A DNA stretch of 13,833 nt from an uncultured Paracoccaceae bacterium. GTDB taxonomy: Bacteria; Pseudomonadota; Alphaproteobacteria; Rhodobacterales; Rhodobacteraceae. The position numbers and the translations under genes were made by a program. A model generated the notes under the pieces. That model was not told the DNA's origin. It saw nothing but the letters and a program-made list of their open reading frames with translations, and ran no database searches. Each line of letters starts with the position of its first letter. The stretch's first letter is position 1. Shown piece by piece: positions 13,681 through 13,833 of this stretch. The stretch covers positions 1 through 13,833 of the forward strand of contig CALBSG010000124.1 of the NCBI GenBank assembly GCA_937927675.1. Direction: 5' to 3'.

Positions 13681-13833
13681 GAGGTGGAAACTCGCGTCAT
13701 CACCCCCATCGAAACCGAAATGCTCGGCATTCCCCGCCAGAACATGCTGCGCTCAATGGTGAAATACGGGATCGCAGATATCACCCTCACCTTCGACGAT
13801 GGCACGGATATCTACTGGGCTCGTCAGCAGGTA
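13672..13833 (+). CDS. fragment of heavy-metal RND efflux permease (CzcA/CusA-like), runs off the right edge
   Basis: In the same frame as the FliF piece, the sequence continues TPEEVETRVITPIETEMLGI, then MLRSMVKYGIADITLTFDDG and TDIYWARQQV. This matches the first periplasmic porter region of CzcA/CusA-type RND proton antiporters (typically SPEEVE...PIE...GTDIYWARQ), near residues 55-110 of such proteins. The N-terminal helix before it is absent. Codon use is less GC-rich than in the FliF piece, suggesting a different source. The shared stretch CCGGAGGAGGTG (13675-13686) fits both families and is the probable join. Confidence 0.7.

Noticed and set aside
13264..13833. A genuine FliF-RND fusion protein
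   Set aside because: The MS-ring interior and the RND porter region have no plausible joint architecture. Both lack their membrane-inserting N-terminal parts and no start codon or ribosome site precedes the frame.

Overview
The window looks like Alphaproteobacteria, family Rhodobacteraceae. From position 1609 rightwards the coding DNA is GC-rich. It carries the short Rhodobacteraceae type of RNase E/G (348 residues), the alphaproteobacterial UPF0262 family, and a minus-strand housekeeping block of hisD, UPF0262, low-molecular-weight phosphatase, infA, maf, RNase E/G, yacG and tRNA-Phe. From memory this block is normally compact in the family. Here two stretches interrupt it.

Layout. 1-1608 is a visibly lower-GC flank with a truncated hypothetical membrane-anchored protein, a 36-residue membrane mini-protein, a GFA-family zinc protein, and a cluster of short repeats around ACTGTG ending about 50 bp before tRNA-Phe. 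1609-3812 holds tRNA-Phe(GAA), yacG, RNase E/G, maf (TTG start) and infA; yacG/RNase and RNase/maf share ATGA overlaps. 3910-5781 is a coupled three-gene unit: NTF2/SnoaL-like protein, GNAT acetyltransferase, nitrilase-family amidohydrolase. 5971-7296 is a divergent pair, a QOR2/NmrA-type NAD(P)H-binding oxidoreductase and an HxlR regulator, with a palindromic operator candidate between them (a YtfG/YtfH-like arrangement). 7299-8236 returns to the conserved block (phosphatase and UPF0262). 8369-10649 is the second interruption: a BTLCP-type cysteine peptidase divergent from a secreted 461-residue Gly/Asp/His-rich protein with 48-bp tandem repeats. A strong bidirectional hairpin terminator separates that gene from convergent hisD (10754-12055). 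Then come a palindromic intergenic element and a GlxA-type AraC regulator (12241-13248).

The right end (about 13285-13833) does not fit the rest. It is one open frame made of an internal piece of flagellar FliF joined in frame to an internal piece of a CzcA/CusA-type RND efflux pump. The two pieces meet at a short shared motif, and neither has its gene's start or end. The simplest explanation is a chimeric contig end; a real recombination scar is less likely.

No fully convincing new system is present. The best candidate for something undescribed is the divergent pair of BTLCP peptidase and repetitive His/Asp/Gly-rich secreted protein. Next are the coupled NTF2-GNAT-nitrilase unit and the ACTGTG repeat cluster beside tRNA-Phe.
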